DNA of 35,830 nucleotides, taken from contig JAZNBZ010000146.1 of NCBI GenBank assembly GCA_045587285.1, forward strand, positions 1 through 35,830, given 5' to 3'. This document shows, piece after piece, positions 28,605-35,830 of the stretch (its first letter is position 1; the number at the start of each line of letters is the position of its first letter). Source of the stretch: Flemingiibacterium sp045587285. GTDB taxonomy: Bacteria > Bacillota > Clostridia > Oscillospirales > CAG-272. Both the position numbers and the translations under genes were made by a program. The notes beneath the pieces were generated by a model that saw nothing but the letters and a program-made list of their open reading frames with translations, made no database searches and had not been told where the DNA came from.

Positions 28605-29063
28605 ATGTTTTGGAAAAATTTTATAAAGTTATGCGCTGAAAAAGGCGTTTCCCCTAATGCTGTTGCGAGAGAACTATCAATTTCTTCAGGAGCTGTTACA
28701 AAGTGGAAAAATGGTGCCACGCCTCAAAATGCAAAATTAAGGTTAATCGCCGACTATTTCGGTGTAACAGTCGAATATTTCTTTATTGATCATAAGGAAA
28801 CTAAACCGACCACACCTATATTTATCTCATATCAGCACGATAACGAAGATGCGAGAAAGTTACTTGCGAATATGCAAGGACACGGAGCATTTGACATTCC
28901 TGAGCAAAAAGAAAAGCCCACCGATTACGGTGAGCTTAAAGAAAATGTAGTAATTTATCATCGAGACGGTAAGACCGTGAAAAAGACATTTACCAAAGAG
29001 CAAATGGCGATACTACGTGCAATGCTTGATGCGGCGCCCGATGATGACGAGGACGATATTTAA
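28605..29063 (+). CDS. CI-like repressor, XRE family
   Basis: A 152-residue protein starting MFWKNFIKLCAEKGVSPNAV; ATG 28605 with AAAGGAG 5 nt upstream is preferred over an upstream GTG. Residues 1-60 are an XRE helix-turn-helix (VARELSISSGAVTKWKNGAT then PQNAKLRLIADYFGVTVEYF). The C-terminal part (TPIFISYQHDNEDARKLLAN, then YHRDGKTVKKTFTKEQMAIL) is not a LexA/S24 protease domain. Without an autocleaving domain, relief of repression could depend on the ImmA-like peptidase encoded convergently. The two stop codons overlap in a single TTAA. Confidence 0.85.
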   Translation: MFWKNFIKLCAEKGVSPNAVARELSISSGAVTKWKNGATPQNAKLRLIADYFGVTVEYFFIDHKETKPTTPIFISYQHDNEDARKLLANMQGHGAFDIPEQKEKPTDYGELKENVVIYHRDGKTVKKTFTKEQMAILRAMLDAAPDDDEDDI

Positions 29064-29644
29064 TCATCCGTTTTATTCTTCTCTATGTACTTTCGGAAGT
29101 TGCGGTGAACTTGCCGTTCCAAGGGCGAGAGCAAAAAGCAGCCACGGCCGGTAGTTCTGCGCATCTCTCGATCACGTTCTCGGATCTCACATAAGCGCTC
29201 ATAGCGGATCCGTGCGGCAATCATGCTGATCTGGCACAGCTCGGAGATTTCTTCCGGGGATCCAACGCCGAGAAAATGAAGCACGCAAAGCGGAGCCAAA
29301 AGCCTTGAAGCGAATATATCGGCTTCTCTCTCGTTAGCTTCGGTGTTTGCACTACCGTCTGAATCGTGCATCAGAATGTGACCGATCTCGTGAGCGATTG
29401 AAAACCTTTGTCTGCTTGGCGGCTTGGTATCATCATAAAAAATAAAGCGCTCAAAGCTGAACGCGTCATTACCGATGATGTTATTTTCAAGTCCTAAGCG
29501 CCGAATGAGCTTCGCCCCCTTCCTGTACGACCAAAGGCTTATTTTTTCGCCCTTGCAAATTTTTTTGACCTTGACGGGCAGAACCGAGATATTATTTTTT
29601 ATTAGTGTCTGCCACGCCATGTCACGTGAATACTTGTAATTCAT
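29060..29644 (-). CDS. ImmA/IrrE-family metallopeptidase
   Basis: A 194-residue protein starting MNYKYSRDMAWQTLIKNNIS (ATG 29644, GGAGGTG 6 nt upstream). HEIGH (85-89) is the zinc site with catalytic Glu, and ANEREADIFASRLLAP (103-118) supplies the third ligand E107. These peptidases cleave phage and ICE repressors in response to DNA damage or signals. The C-terminus is Arg-rich (RERDREMRRTTGRG). Unlike the usual immR-immA order it lies convergent to the repressor, so repressor read-through is antisense to it. Confidence 0.88.
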   Translation of the reverse strand: MNYKYSRDMAWQTLIKNNISVLPVKVKKICKGEKISLWSYRKGAKLIRRLGLENNIIGNDAFSFERFIFYDDTKPPSRQRFSIAHEIGHILMHDSDGSANTEANEREADIFASRLLAPLCVLHFLGVGSPEEISELCQISMIAARIRYERLCEIRERDREMRRTTGRGCFLLSPLERQVHRNFRKYIEKNKTDD

Positions 29645-29686
29645 TCGAATCACCTCCACTTACTATTGTAAAGGACGTGTCGAATT

Positions 29687-29696
29687 TTGTATACAA
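29687..29696. promoter_or_regulatory. Palindrome between immA and the TerB_N-like gene
   Basis: TTGTATACAA is a perfect 10-bp palindrome midway in the 90-bp divergent gap between the ImmA start and the TerB_N-like start. TACAAT upstream of immA and TATACA on the other strand are possible -10 elements. It may be an operator for one or both genes; short palindromes also occur by chance. Confidence 0.35.
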
Positions 29697-29735
29697 GTAA
29701 ATTATGGAAATTGATTTTAAGGAAGTTGCATTGTG

Positions 29736-30794
29736 ATGGAGTTATATATCGGCTTGTTAGTGGTAATAGCAATTGTGTGTCTTATAGCTCATTTCTTCCA
29801 ACAGGCAAAGAAAAAGGGGTGGTTTGATGATTCTGATGATGACGATGATAATTTATCCAACCAACGCTATGAAACACCACCTAAAACAAAAAAATCAAGG
29901 GAACAGAGTTTTAATGTAAATTCTTATTTATGTGATCCATATGAAAAATATCCAGATTTACGAACAGTACATCCAGATATTATGAACCTTTTGTATGTGG
30001 TAAACAACTATCCTCACAGCCATCTTGTAAACAGCGAGCCAAGCACTATATATACAATGTTGCCAATTTCCAAAAACATTACCTCGGAGCCAACAAGACC
30101 GCTAAGCTATTACCCGACATACTTGAGAATGGATGAAACTCATAAGGCAATTTATTTCAATTTTCTTTCTGATCCGTATGTTAGTGGCTATGATATCGGA
30201 TATGTATTCTGTCTCTATTATGGCTTGGAACGGCAGATGCTCAAGGGCGATCTCGACTCGGCATTTGAAGTTATACTCAAATTAAAGCTCATATACGATA
30301 ACAAATCTTTTCAAAAGTATTCAAACATCGCAGTTATTCTGACATTGATGCGAAAAAGGAGATATGACCTTTTGGAAAGATTTATTGATTTTATTCGCGA
30401 ATATAATATGCTGATACTTCCCGTAGACATCTTCCTTTTTGCGCTTGTTGCGATCGACGGTGTTTTCACCGCCGAGGATCTTGTTGAATTCAAAAACGAT
30501 TTCGACTACAAATCAACAACATACACTAAGGATAAAAAATTTTACTTCATTGATGAATTGAAAGAAACCATGCTTTATATTTTCGGAACTGATAGCATAA
30601 AAGTATCCGACCTAATGAATTATCGAGAAGAGCTTAAAACAACGAGTTATAATGTATATGCCAATAGATCACTTTGTGAAATCACAGCAGAAATCCCCGA
30701 ATTCAGTAAATTCGAGGTCTTTAAAAACAGTTGCTATGATGCTTTGATGGATGCTCACGAAAATTTAAAAGCAAAGAGAATTTCAAAATTATGA
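29736..30794 (+). CDS. Membrane-anchored TerB_N-domain protein, probable lysogen cargo
   Basis: A 352-residue protein (GTG 29733 is an alternative start; AAGGAAG lies upstream). One N-terminal transmembrane helix (YIGLLVVIAIVCLIAHFF) and an acidic linker (DDSDDDDD) lead to a cytoplasmic domain with the TerB_N pattern: LSYYPTYLRMDETHKAIYFN, GYDIGYVFCLYYGLERQMLK and GDLDSAFEVILKLKLIYDN. Helical repeats follow to the C-terminus. TerB-type domains occur in stress and phage-resistance systems. It is much AT-richer than its neighbours, is not needed for a phage, and overlaps the integrase start (ATGA), so it is probably expressed from the prophage. Confidence 0.75.
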   Translation: MELYIGLLVVIAIVCLIAHFFQQAKKKGWFDDSDDDDDNLSNQRYETPPKTKKSREQSFNVNSYLCDPYEKYPDLRTVHPDIMNLLYVVNNYPHSHLVNSEPSTIYTMLPISKNITSEPTRPLSYYPTYLRMDETHKAIYFNFLSDPYVSGYDIGYVFCLYYGLERQMLKGDLDSAFEVILKLKLIYDNKSFQKYSNIAVILTLMRKRRYDLLERFIDFIREYNMLILPVDIFLFALVAIDGVFTAEDLVEFKNDFDYKSTTYTKDKKFYFIDELKETMLYIFGTDSIKVSDLMNYREELKTTSYNVYANRSLCEITAEIPEFSKFEVFKNSCYDALMDAHENLKAKRISKL

Positions 30795-31960
30795 TCGAAT
30801 TTTACATTTCAAGCACGAAATATTCGTTACAAGAGCGGCAGACGAAACGCGGTAAGGTCTATGACGTAGCGTTCCGTGTTGTAACGCTTAACGGGGATGA
30901 AAAACAAAAGAAGCTCTGCGGCTTCTTCACCAAGACCGCCGCAAAACAGGCGTACACCGACTTTGTAACCGAGAAATGCGAGCTTGTCAAAAATAATCCG
31001 CTAAAAAAGAAAAAAGGCGCTGCCGCGCCCAAAAAAGCCGAGTATACCGTGAGAGAGCTTTTCGCCGAGTATATTACCACTCTCGGCAATCAGAACAAAG
31101 AGTCCTCGATATACGATAAGCAAAACGTGTTCCGTCTGTTTATCTTCCCTACCCTCGGTGATCTTAAGATGCCAGATTTAACGCGCGAACTGCTTTACCA
31201 ATGGCAAGACGAGTTGTGGGCGATGAAAAATCCCAGGACGAACGAATACTACTCTTATGAGTATCTGAAAAAAACGAGAGCACATCTTTCCTCATTCCTC
31301 GAATGGTGCGAGAGCCGATACGGATACAAAAATAATCTCGTTATGGTGGCGAAGCCGCGCCGCAAGGTCCCGAAAAAGAAAATGCTATACTGGGAACGCG
31401 AGGAGTTCGATCAGTTTATCGCCGTGGTTGACGATCCTATGTATCACTCGTTGTTTACGATGTTGTTTTTCACCGGGCAAAGAGTTGGAGAGCTGTTCGC
31501 CCTCAATAATGATGATATTCACAAAGGAATGATGACCGTCAATAAATCCGTAATGCGCAAGACCATTGACGGAACGTCATATAAGATAGTTCCCACAAAA
31601 GCATACAAGGACCGCACAATACCGATTTGCGAAGTAGCACAAGCAGAGATAACCTTATATCGCAAATGGCTCTTAGAAAGCGATTCTAACACCTTGTCGA
31701 AGCAATTCCTTTTCGGAGGTGATACACCTCTCTCGGAGAACACCGTCCGCAGAGCCTTTAACCGATACATCGAAGCTGCGCACGTGAAGCGCATCCGCAT
31801 TCACGATCTGCGACACTCTTTCGCCTCGATGATAATACATCTCGGCGCAAATCTGATGGTGGTTGCCGACCTTATCGGTGACTCAGTTGAACAGGTTGCA
31901 AAGACCTACGGACACCTATACGAAAGTGACAAATTAGACATAGTTTCAAAGGTGAAATAA
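30791..31960 (+). CDS. int: Tyrosine integrase
   Basis: A 389-residue tyrosine recombinase. An N-terminal arm-binding domain (1-80, FYISSTKYSLQERQTKRGKV and a basic LKKKKGAAAPKK) is followed by a SAM-like core-binding domain (85-190). The catalytic domain has R231 (FFTGQRVGELFAL), K270 (VPTKAYKDR), H338 and R341 (RIHDLRHSF), and the tyrosine Y373 (AKTYGHLYES). The usual His of the LGHS box is Asp here (LIGDSVEQ, D364). It overlaps the TerB_N-like gene and reads into the putative attP. Confidence 0.94.
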   Translation: MIEFYISSTKYSLQERQTKRGKVYDVAFRVVTLNGDEKQKKLCGFFTKTAAKQAYTDFVTEKCELVKNNPLKKKKGAAAPKKAEYTVRELFAEYITTLGNQNKESSIYDKQNVFRLFIFPTLGDLKMPDLTRELLYQWQDELWAMKNPRTNEYYSYEYLKKTRAHLSSFLEWCESRYGYKNNLVMVAKPRRKVPKKKMLYWEREEFDQFIAVVDDPMYHSLFTMLFFTGQRVGELFALNNDDIHKGMMTVNKSVMRKTIDGTSYKIVPTKAYKDRTIPICEVAQAEITLYRKWLLESDSNTLSKQFLFGGDTPLSENTVRRAFNRYIEAAHVKRIRIHDLRHSFASMIIHLGANLMVVADLIGDSVEQVAKTYGHLYESDKLDIVSKVK

Positions 31961-31963
31961 AAC

Positions 31964-32192
31964 CTCATTTGTTGCATAAATGTTTTAATGCGCAAAAACA
32001 CACAATATATAGTGCTTTTCACCACATCGTTATCACGAGATATAGTGTGTATAGGTATCTCTCATTCTCCGCCAATATCAAAAAACACCCAATTTTTGTG
32101 TAAAATGCACATAATTTCGGGTGTTTTTTGATTTATTTCGCTGATATTTTTCCTCTATTTTGTTACAGTTTGCTCTCGTTTGTTGCATAAAT
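31964..32192. other. Putative attP
   Basis: This non-coding segment right after int has two direct repeats CTCNTTTGTTGCATAAAT (31964-31981 and 32175-32192; one mismatch), fit for arm-type integrase sites. Between them, TCTCTCATTCTCCGCCA (32058-32074) looks like the 3' end of a tRNA-Ser gene (acceptor strand, G73, CCA), the commonest kind of core for such integrases. A perfect inverted repeat lies at 32077-32090/32119-32132. Inference from position and form; the host attB is not in the window. Confidence 0.58.
32077..32132. terminator. Inverted repeat, possible int terminator or arm site
   Basis: ATCAAAAAACACCC (32077-32090) and its exact inverse GGGTGTTTTTTGAT (32119-32132), with a 28-bp loop. 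The right arm ends in T6 on the plus strand and the left arm gives T6 on the minus strand, so it could be a weak bidirectional terminator for int, or an accessory-protein site in attP. Confidence 0.45.
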
Positions 32193-32206
32193 TGTGACAT
32201 AAAACT

Positions 32207-32235
32207 AAAAAAGCGGCTCATAACGAGCCGCTTTT
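32207..32235 (-). terminator. Late-operon terminator
   Basis: GAGCCGCTTTT and AAAAGCGGCTC form an 11-bp perfect stem (32209-32219 / 32225-32235) with a 5-nt loop, followed on the minus strand by TTTAGTTTT. It overlaps the last codons of the 297-aa gene and closes the late operon; it also works against rightward transcripts. Confidence 0.85.
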
Positions 32236-33111
32236 GTTATGTTCAAGAAAGCTTTCAATAAATAGTATTCTGGTCTTGATTTTATCCTCTCTGTGCCGTA
32301 TAGCCTGCTGACCGGCGCCGTATCCGACCACAGCAGCGACGATAATGCAGAGCGAATCGATAACCATATCGTATATTACCGAATATCCTGATAAACCGAC
32401 AAATGCAGCACTTACTCCGTTGAGCATTATCGACATTAAGATCATCATAAACGGGCGTTTTGCGAGCCACGTGAGAATAAAGCTCGGTTCGTCACGTCCA
32501 GCATCATTGTATGTTGCTTTTGCCACACCCGAGAGGATAAGCACAGAGTTTATAGGCTTAACAGAAATCTTGCCGTTAGCGTGTTTTATTGCCTTGTATT
32601 CATTTTTGGTGAGTTCACCTGATTCATAGAGCTTTTTGAGTTCTTCATCGCTCAAAGCGACGTATTTCTCCTCATATTCTTCAAGGCTGAGCGCTGTATC
32701 GTTCAGGATATATGCGTTCCGCTTATCAATGCGCTCCTCCTCTCTTTGTGCTACACAATACTTGCGAAATGTTGCAAGCAGACCGTCAAGACGAATTTTG
32801 CCGGACAACTCAGTCCAGAGTTTACAGTTCGTAGCATATGACGGACTTGAAAGCTTTTCGTTTTCCTCTCCGAGCGGTATAAATACAATATAACAAAAAA
32901 TTGTAGTAACACAGCTCGTCAGTGTATCGATCCAGAAAACCGGCGTAAACGGATTTACTATTTTCGTTTCATAAAGCCGTATGACGATTCGGAACGCTAT
33001 GCTAAGCGCGAGAATTATGTACGGCAAATACGCCTTGATAGTGCGCTTAATTGCTCCACCTACCTTATCTTTACCGCTGTTTATTTCGGCAAATACGTTT
33101 GAATTATCCAT
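32218..33111 (-). CDS. Multi-span membrane protein at the end of the late operon
   Basis: A 297-residue protein with two N-terminal membrane helices (AYLPYIILALSIAFRIVIRL; SCVTTIFCYIVFIPL), a central soluble part (about 80-210), and two more C-terminal helices (RPFMMILMSIMLNGVSAAFV; YDMVIDSLCIIVAAVVGYGA). The soluble part contains a SHOCT-like turn (LSDEELKKLYESGELTKNEY). Last late gene, overlapping the terminator. A lysis or membrane-modifying role is possible; the protein family was not recognised. Confidence 0.6.
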   Translation of the reverse strand: MDNSNVFAEINSGKDKVGGAIKRTIKAYLPYIILALSIAFRIVIRLYETKIVNPFTPVFWIDTLTSCVTTIFCYIVFIPLGEENEKLSSPSYATNCKLWTELSGKIRLDGLLATFRKYCVAQREEERIDKRNAYILNDTALSLEEYEEKYVALSDEELKKLYESGELTKNEYKAIKHANGKISVKPINSVLILSGVAKATYNDAGRDEPSFILTWLAKRPFMMILMSIMLNGVSAAFVGLSGYSVIYDMVIDSLCIIVAAVVGYGAGQQAIRHREDKIKTRILFIESFLEHNKSGSL

Positions 33112-33121
33112 TTATTTTACT

Positions 33122-33529
33122 TCATTCCTTTTCTTTTGCTTCCGTTTCACTCGCAAGCATTATTTCGGAGATAAGGTATAATAACCTACCTATAATGATA
33201 AAAATTATCAGATATCCCCAATATGAGGAAAACTCTGTGATAAATCGCGTTACCTTCTTTATTCCGATATTACCGATGATCCAGAACACTACGGGAAATA
33301 TAGATAACAATGCCCCACGGAGTAAACCGTGAGGCATTTCTTTTATCTTGTCTTTTATCTTACCGCTGATGATAAGTGCAATTATCACCAATGCGATAAT
33401 TCCCATAGCGGTCAGTCCTTTTGAAACGGAGTTACGTGTGTAAGGTATGACCGTTCCGAAAAGCACGATCGGGCAAATGTACTGAACAATAAAAGCAACG
33501 GCGGCGAAGATGTTTCCTAAGATCTTCAT
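33122..33529 (-). CDS. Holin-like membrane protein
   Basis: A 135-residue protein with about four membrane helices (AAVAFIVQYICPIVLFGTVI, GLTAMGIIALVIIALIISGK, LLRGALLSIFPVVFWIIGNI, WGYLIIFIIIGRLLYLISEI) and a short charged C-terminus (ASETEAKEKE). AAAGGAGG precedes it. Size and position in the terminal late cluster with two other membrane proteins suit a holin or accessory lysis protein, but four-helix holins are less common and no endolysin was found beside it. Confidence 0.55.
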   Translation of the reverse strand: MKILGNIFAAVAFIVQYICPIVLFGTVIPYTRNSVSKGLTAMGIIALVIIALIISGKIKDKIKEMPHGLLRGALLSIFPVVFWIIGNIGIKKVTRFITEFSSYWGYLIIFIIIGRLLYLISEIMLASETEAKEKE

Positions 33530-33542
33530 TCGACTGCCTCCT

Positions 33543-34211
33543 TTACCCGAGTATCATTTCGGGCATTTCGTTTTTGCTTTCCGCAAGAATAGTATCGAGC
33601 GCCGGCGTAGGATCCTTGACCTCGCTCGCTTCTGCTTTGCGGATGGTTTCGACCGAAGCGCTTACAGTGCTTTCAACGTTATCGGAGCTTTCCTTTAAGC
33701 CGGTAAGATACTGCATTATTTCGTTCTTGGCGTTCTGATTGATATTTACACTCATAATAAACAGTGTAAACGCAGTAATGAAATTCTGCTCCTTCTGTTT
33801 TGCCTTTTCCGCTTCGGCCGCGCTAAGATCAAGGCGCTCAGTAAGTTCGTTGATTATTCCATATATTTCTTCATTACCGTCATTGATCGTTTTCTTAATT
33901 GTTGCGGCATCCGCCTTGCTTGAAATCAGTTTTGCGATATTGCCAAAATACTTGTACATAATAGCGATAATACCGACTATTGCTCCAAGTACGGTCACAA
34001 AGGTTGCCCAGAAGGTAGACTCGGTAAGCTTCTTAATAAATCCATCGAGTTTGCTCTGTTCTTTATCCTCTGCCGGTGCTTCAGGTACAGGTGTTTCTGC
34101 TCCCTCTTCGGGAACGGAATCGGTAACAACGTCCTCACCTTCAGCAAAAACGCAAACGCCAAGCGTGAGGATCAGAAGCGCACAAAGTGCAAAAATAAAT
34201 ATTCTTTTCAT
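33543..34211 (-). CDS. Exported membrane protein with signal peptide
   Basis: A 222-residue protein starting MKRIFIFALCALLILTLGVC (ATG 34211, AAGGAG 7 nt upstream; the longer frame begins before the ribosome site). A cleavable signal ending about VFAEG is followed by a Glu/Pro-rich linker, one membrane helix (FWATFVTVLGAIVGIIAIMY) and a long coiled coil (EEIYGIINELTERLDLSAAE, EKAKQKEQNFITAFTLFIMS). This resembles phage membrane proteins of the lysis cassette (spanin/holin accessory) rather than virion parts. Function is not recognised. Confidence 0.58.
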   Translation of the reverse strand: MKRIFIFALCALLILTLGVCVFAEGEDVVTDSVPEEGAETPVPEAPAEDKEQSKLDGFIKKLTESTFWATFVTVLGAIVGIIAIMYKYFGNIAKLISSKADAATIKKTINDGNEEIYGIINELTERLDLSAAEAEKAKQKEQNFITAFTLFIMSVNINQNAKNEIMQYLTGLKESSDNVESTVSASVETIRKAEASEVKDPTPALDTILAESKNEMPEMILG

Positions 34212-34225
34212 AGGTCTACTCCTTT

Positions 34226-34630
34226 TCATATAGTGTTATTTTTCACAACGGTCTGATGAAGCTCCGCGAGTGCCTTTTTAAGCACCGCTATTTCGTTTTT
34301 CATGGCAATGGTCTCGGGTACTACGGTATAACGCCCGGGAGCTTCCCTGAGCGTTATTTTCTCGCAATACCACGTATTAAGGACCTTACCTTCCTTTATC
34401 TGCTGCAAGGTTATGAGCAACTCCCCCGAAGAAAGCTCCGAGGGAGGAATGCTCACGCTTCCGTCAAGAAACTTGTACGTTCTGCGCTTACTGTTGAGAA
34501 CGCATATTGCATAGATATCATCGTACGCAATATCAGAACGCAGGGTAAGCTCAAGCGGAACGTTTTCCGCAAGCGTTTGAATTGTGTTATTAAGGACGAT
34601 TGCTCGCCCTGTTAAAAGACGTATGTACAT
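34226..34630 (-). CDS. Small tail-region protein with C-terminal coiled coil
   Basis: A 134-residue protein: MYIRLLTGRAIVLNNTIQTL, beta-rich middle (RRTYKFLDGSVSIPPSELSS, LNTWYCEKITLREAPGRYTV), and a helical end (AMKNEIAVLKKALAELHQTV) that could trimerise. ATG 34630 has GGAGG 8 nt upstream. The head domain plus coiled coil suggests a tail-fibre accessory or chaperone. It lies between the 404-aa structural protein and the signal-peptide protein. Confidence 0.58.
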   Translation of the reverse strand: MYIRLLTGRAIVLNNTIQTLAENVPLELTLRSDIAYDDIYAICVLNSKRRTYKFLDGSVSIPPSELSSGELLITLQQIKEGKVLNTWYCEKITLREAPGRYTVVPETIAMKNEIAVLKKALAELHQTVVKNNTI

Positions 34631-34633
34631 AGG

Positions 34634-35830
34634 TTATACCTCCACGTTCGGAAAATGCTTCTCCCAAAGCGCTCTTATGAATCTGTAACCTCTGAGATTG
34701 TTTTCAACCTCTATGGTTCTGCATCCCATTCCCTGTGACATATACCCTTTTTCAAGCTTGTAAACGTGATCGGTGTTACCGGCGTAAATAAGCTTGTAAA
34801 GGTCTACGTTATCATCCTCGGTCCAAAGACCAAGCTCCTTAGCGGTAAGGAGAAGCACGACCTCCATCGCAAAGTCAACCTGACCGTAAAATGCAGAGGA
34901 ACGGATACCGACAGCATCGGAAATGTTGTACTCGATCATAAGACCATCCTTGCCCTCCATAGGAGAATCGGATCCGTCGATAACATAGCAAGAGAATGAT
35001 CCGTCACCGAGATCACCGATGCGGCTTGAGATCTTACCTCCGGAATGGTTATAAGCAACAAGATCGGTAATAATACCATTATCGCCTGCACGATAACCGT
35101 GGTAGCTATACGGAAGCTTAGCGCCCTTTCCTTTTCCTGCATAGTAGACGTTGCCTCGGTCCATAGGCATATTTGAAACGCTGTATGCGGTGCAAGCCGT
35201 TGTAAGAAGCTCCTTTGCGCCGGGTACTACTCTTCCGTCCTTTTCAAAGGAAGCGGTAGTCCAGACCTTCAGAAGGTTCTTAAAACCGAACGTTTCAGCC
35301 TTAGCGATAAAAGCATCGTAATCAAACGAGGCAAGTATCTTGTCAAGCTCGTCCGAGCCTCCGAAATAATGCGCTGCGGCAATACCGGGAACAACGATAG
35401 GCATACGATAGTTAGTAGGTCTGTCCATCCATACGTCACCGTAAAGAGAAAGACCGGTTCCGTAGTTATTTGCATCGTTAGCCATAAAGTTACTTATAAC
35501 GCCATAGGCGGTCATAAGAATGTCACAGCGCTCGATCTCCTCCTCGGTAAGCTCAAACCAAAGGGTAGGAGTATTCTTTGCAAGGAGGATAGCACAAACT
35601 GTCGCAGGGTACGCCCAGATCTGCGCGGACTCACAAGCAGGCTCGTTGCCACCCTTCAGAACGTGCTTAAGGTGCTGAACGGCTCTTGTGTGATAAGGCT
35701 CACGCTTACCGTTTCTCCTCTCGTCGATAACAAGAGTAAAGAAAGCGTTTGCCGCCTGATGGATCTGAGGATATTGCTCCTTGCTAAATCCTATGTAGTG
35801 TAAGATGGGAGCTTTAAGCGCTCCGAGTAA
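34634..35830 (-). CDS. Alpha/alpha-toroid-like virion protein, C-terminal part (404 aa in total)
   Basis: The remainder of the gene that starts at 159; bases 35690-35830 duplicate 1-141. The whole protein is 404 residues, MNYNEALLGALKAPILHYIG to EKHFPNVEV. Paired helices with Tyr/Asn/Gly-rich links (ANNYGTGLSLYGDVWMDRPT, NYRMPIVVPGIAAAHYFGGS, KLPYSYHGYRAGDNGIITDL, GDGSFSCYVIDGSDSP) recall alpha/alpha-toroid polysaccharide lyases and hydrolases. It follows the BppU-like and 98-aa genes, so a tail-associated enzyme cutting capsule or wall polysaccharide is plausible. Catalytic residues cannot be assigned by eye, and a structural receptor-binding role is equally possible. Confidence 0.6.
   Translation of the reverse strand, partial: LLGALKAPILHYIGFSKEQYPQIHQAANAFFTLVIDERRNGKREPYHTRAVQHLKHVLKGGNEPACESAQIWAYPATVCAILLAKNTPTLWFELTEEEIERCDILMTAYGVISNFMANDANNYGTGLSLYGDVWMDRPTNYRMPIVVPGIAAAHYFGGSDELDKILASFDYDAFIAKAETFGFKNLLKVWTTASFEKDGRVVPGAKELLTTACTAYSVSNMPMDRGNVYYAGKGKGAKLPYSYHGYRAGDNGIITDLVAYNHSGGKISSRIGDLGDGSFSCYVIDGSDSPMEGKDGLMIEYNISDAVGIRSSAFYGQVDFAMEVVLLLTAKELGLWTEDDNVDLYKLIYAGNTDHVYKLEKGYMSQGMGCRTIEVENNLRGYRFIRALWEKHFPNVEV
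35690..35830. repeat. Terminal direct repeat, right copy
   Basis: Exact copy of bases 1-141, the closure overlap of the circular sequence. Confidence 0.95.

Noticed and set aside
32058..32074. tRNA gene
   Set aside because: Only the 3' acceptor-like end is present; no cloverleaf arms lie upstream, so it is an attachment core at most.
35690..35830. Physical terminal repeat as used by T7-like phages
   Set aside because: The length is exactly 141 bp, a standard assembler k-mer, and a structural gene crosses it in frame; circular closure is simpler.

Overview
The window is the complete, circularly closed genome of a temperate tailed phage. The first 141 bases (1-141) recur exactly as the last 141 (35690-35830), and one gene reads in frame across that junction, so the unique circle is 35,689 bp. 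The host is most likely an anaerobic gut Firmicute of the class Clostridia. This rests on strong AAGGAGG-type ribosome sites, consensus TTGACA/TATAAT promoters, ArpU/DUF1492-type late control, a DUF4373 replication protein, YqaJ/RecT recombination, a BppU-like baseplate protein, and Cys-rich small proteins of a kind common in clostridial prophages. I cannot name a genus.

Layout. Almost everything is on the minus strand and reads leftwards from an immunity region near 28.1-29.1 kb. (1) Lysogeny, 28.1-32.2 kb: XRE repressor (+), convergent ImmA-like peptidase (-), a membrane-anchored TerB_N-like protein (+), tyrosine integrase (+), and a probable attP at 31961-32217. (2) Early leftward genes, 28.4 to 16.45 kb: a 48-aa first gene, a Cro-like regulator, YqaJ, RecT, a replication initiator with an origin-like segment, SSB, a C5 DNA methyltransferase with repeats, a PP-loop (PAPS-reductase-like) protein, many small Cys-rich accessory proteins, and the late activator, ending in a terminator. 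(3) Late leftward genes, from a promoter near 16.36 kb: terminase small and large subunits, portal, minor capsid protein, scaffold, major capsid, head-tail joining proteins, tail tube, a very short putative tape-measure candidate, a large tail hub protein and a BppU-like protein. They continue through the junction to an alpha/alpha-toroid-like protein, three membrane proteins (lysis or membrane functions), and a strong terminator at 32207-32235.

Two cargo units (morons) interrupt the late operon, each with its own consensus promoter. The first is a stand-alone papain-fold (Tox-PL-like) toxin followed by a small overlapping probable immunity gene (9468-8384), between capsid and connector genes. 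The second is a promoter-lipoprotein-terminator unit (5606-5188) between tail genes. The immunity region also holds a perfect-consensus promoter and rho-independent terminator about 95 nt apart on the strand opposite the lytic transcript, which predicts a small antisense RNA. The toxin/immunity moron and the antisense RNA are the best candidates for undescribed biology here.

Limits: functions are called from motifs and gene order read by eye; no database search was run. I found no tRNA, rRNA, CRISPR array, insertion sequence or recognisable endolysin.
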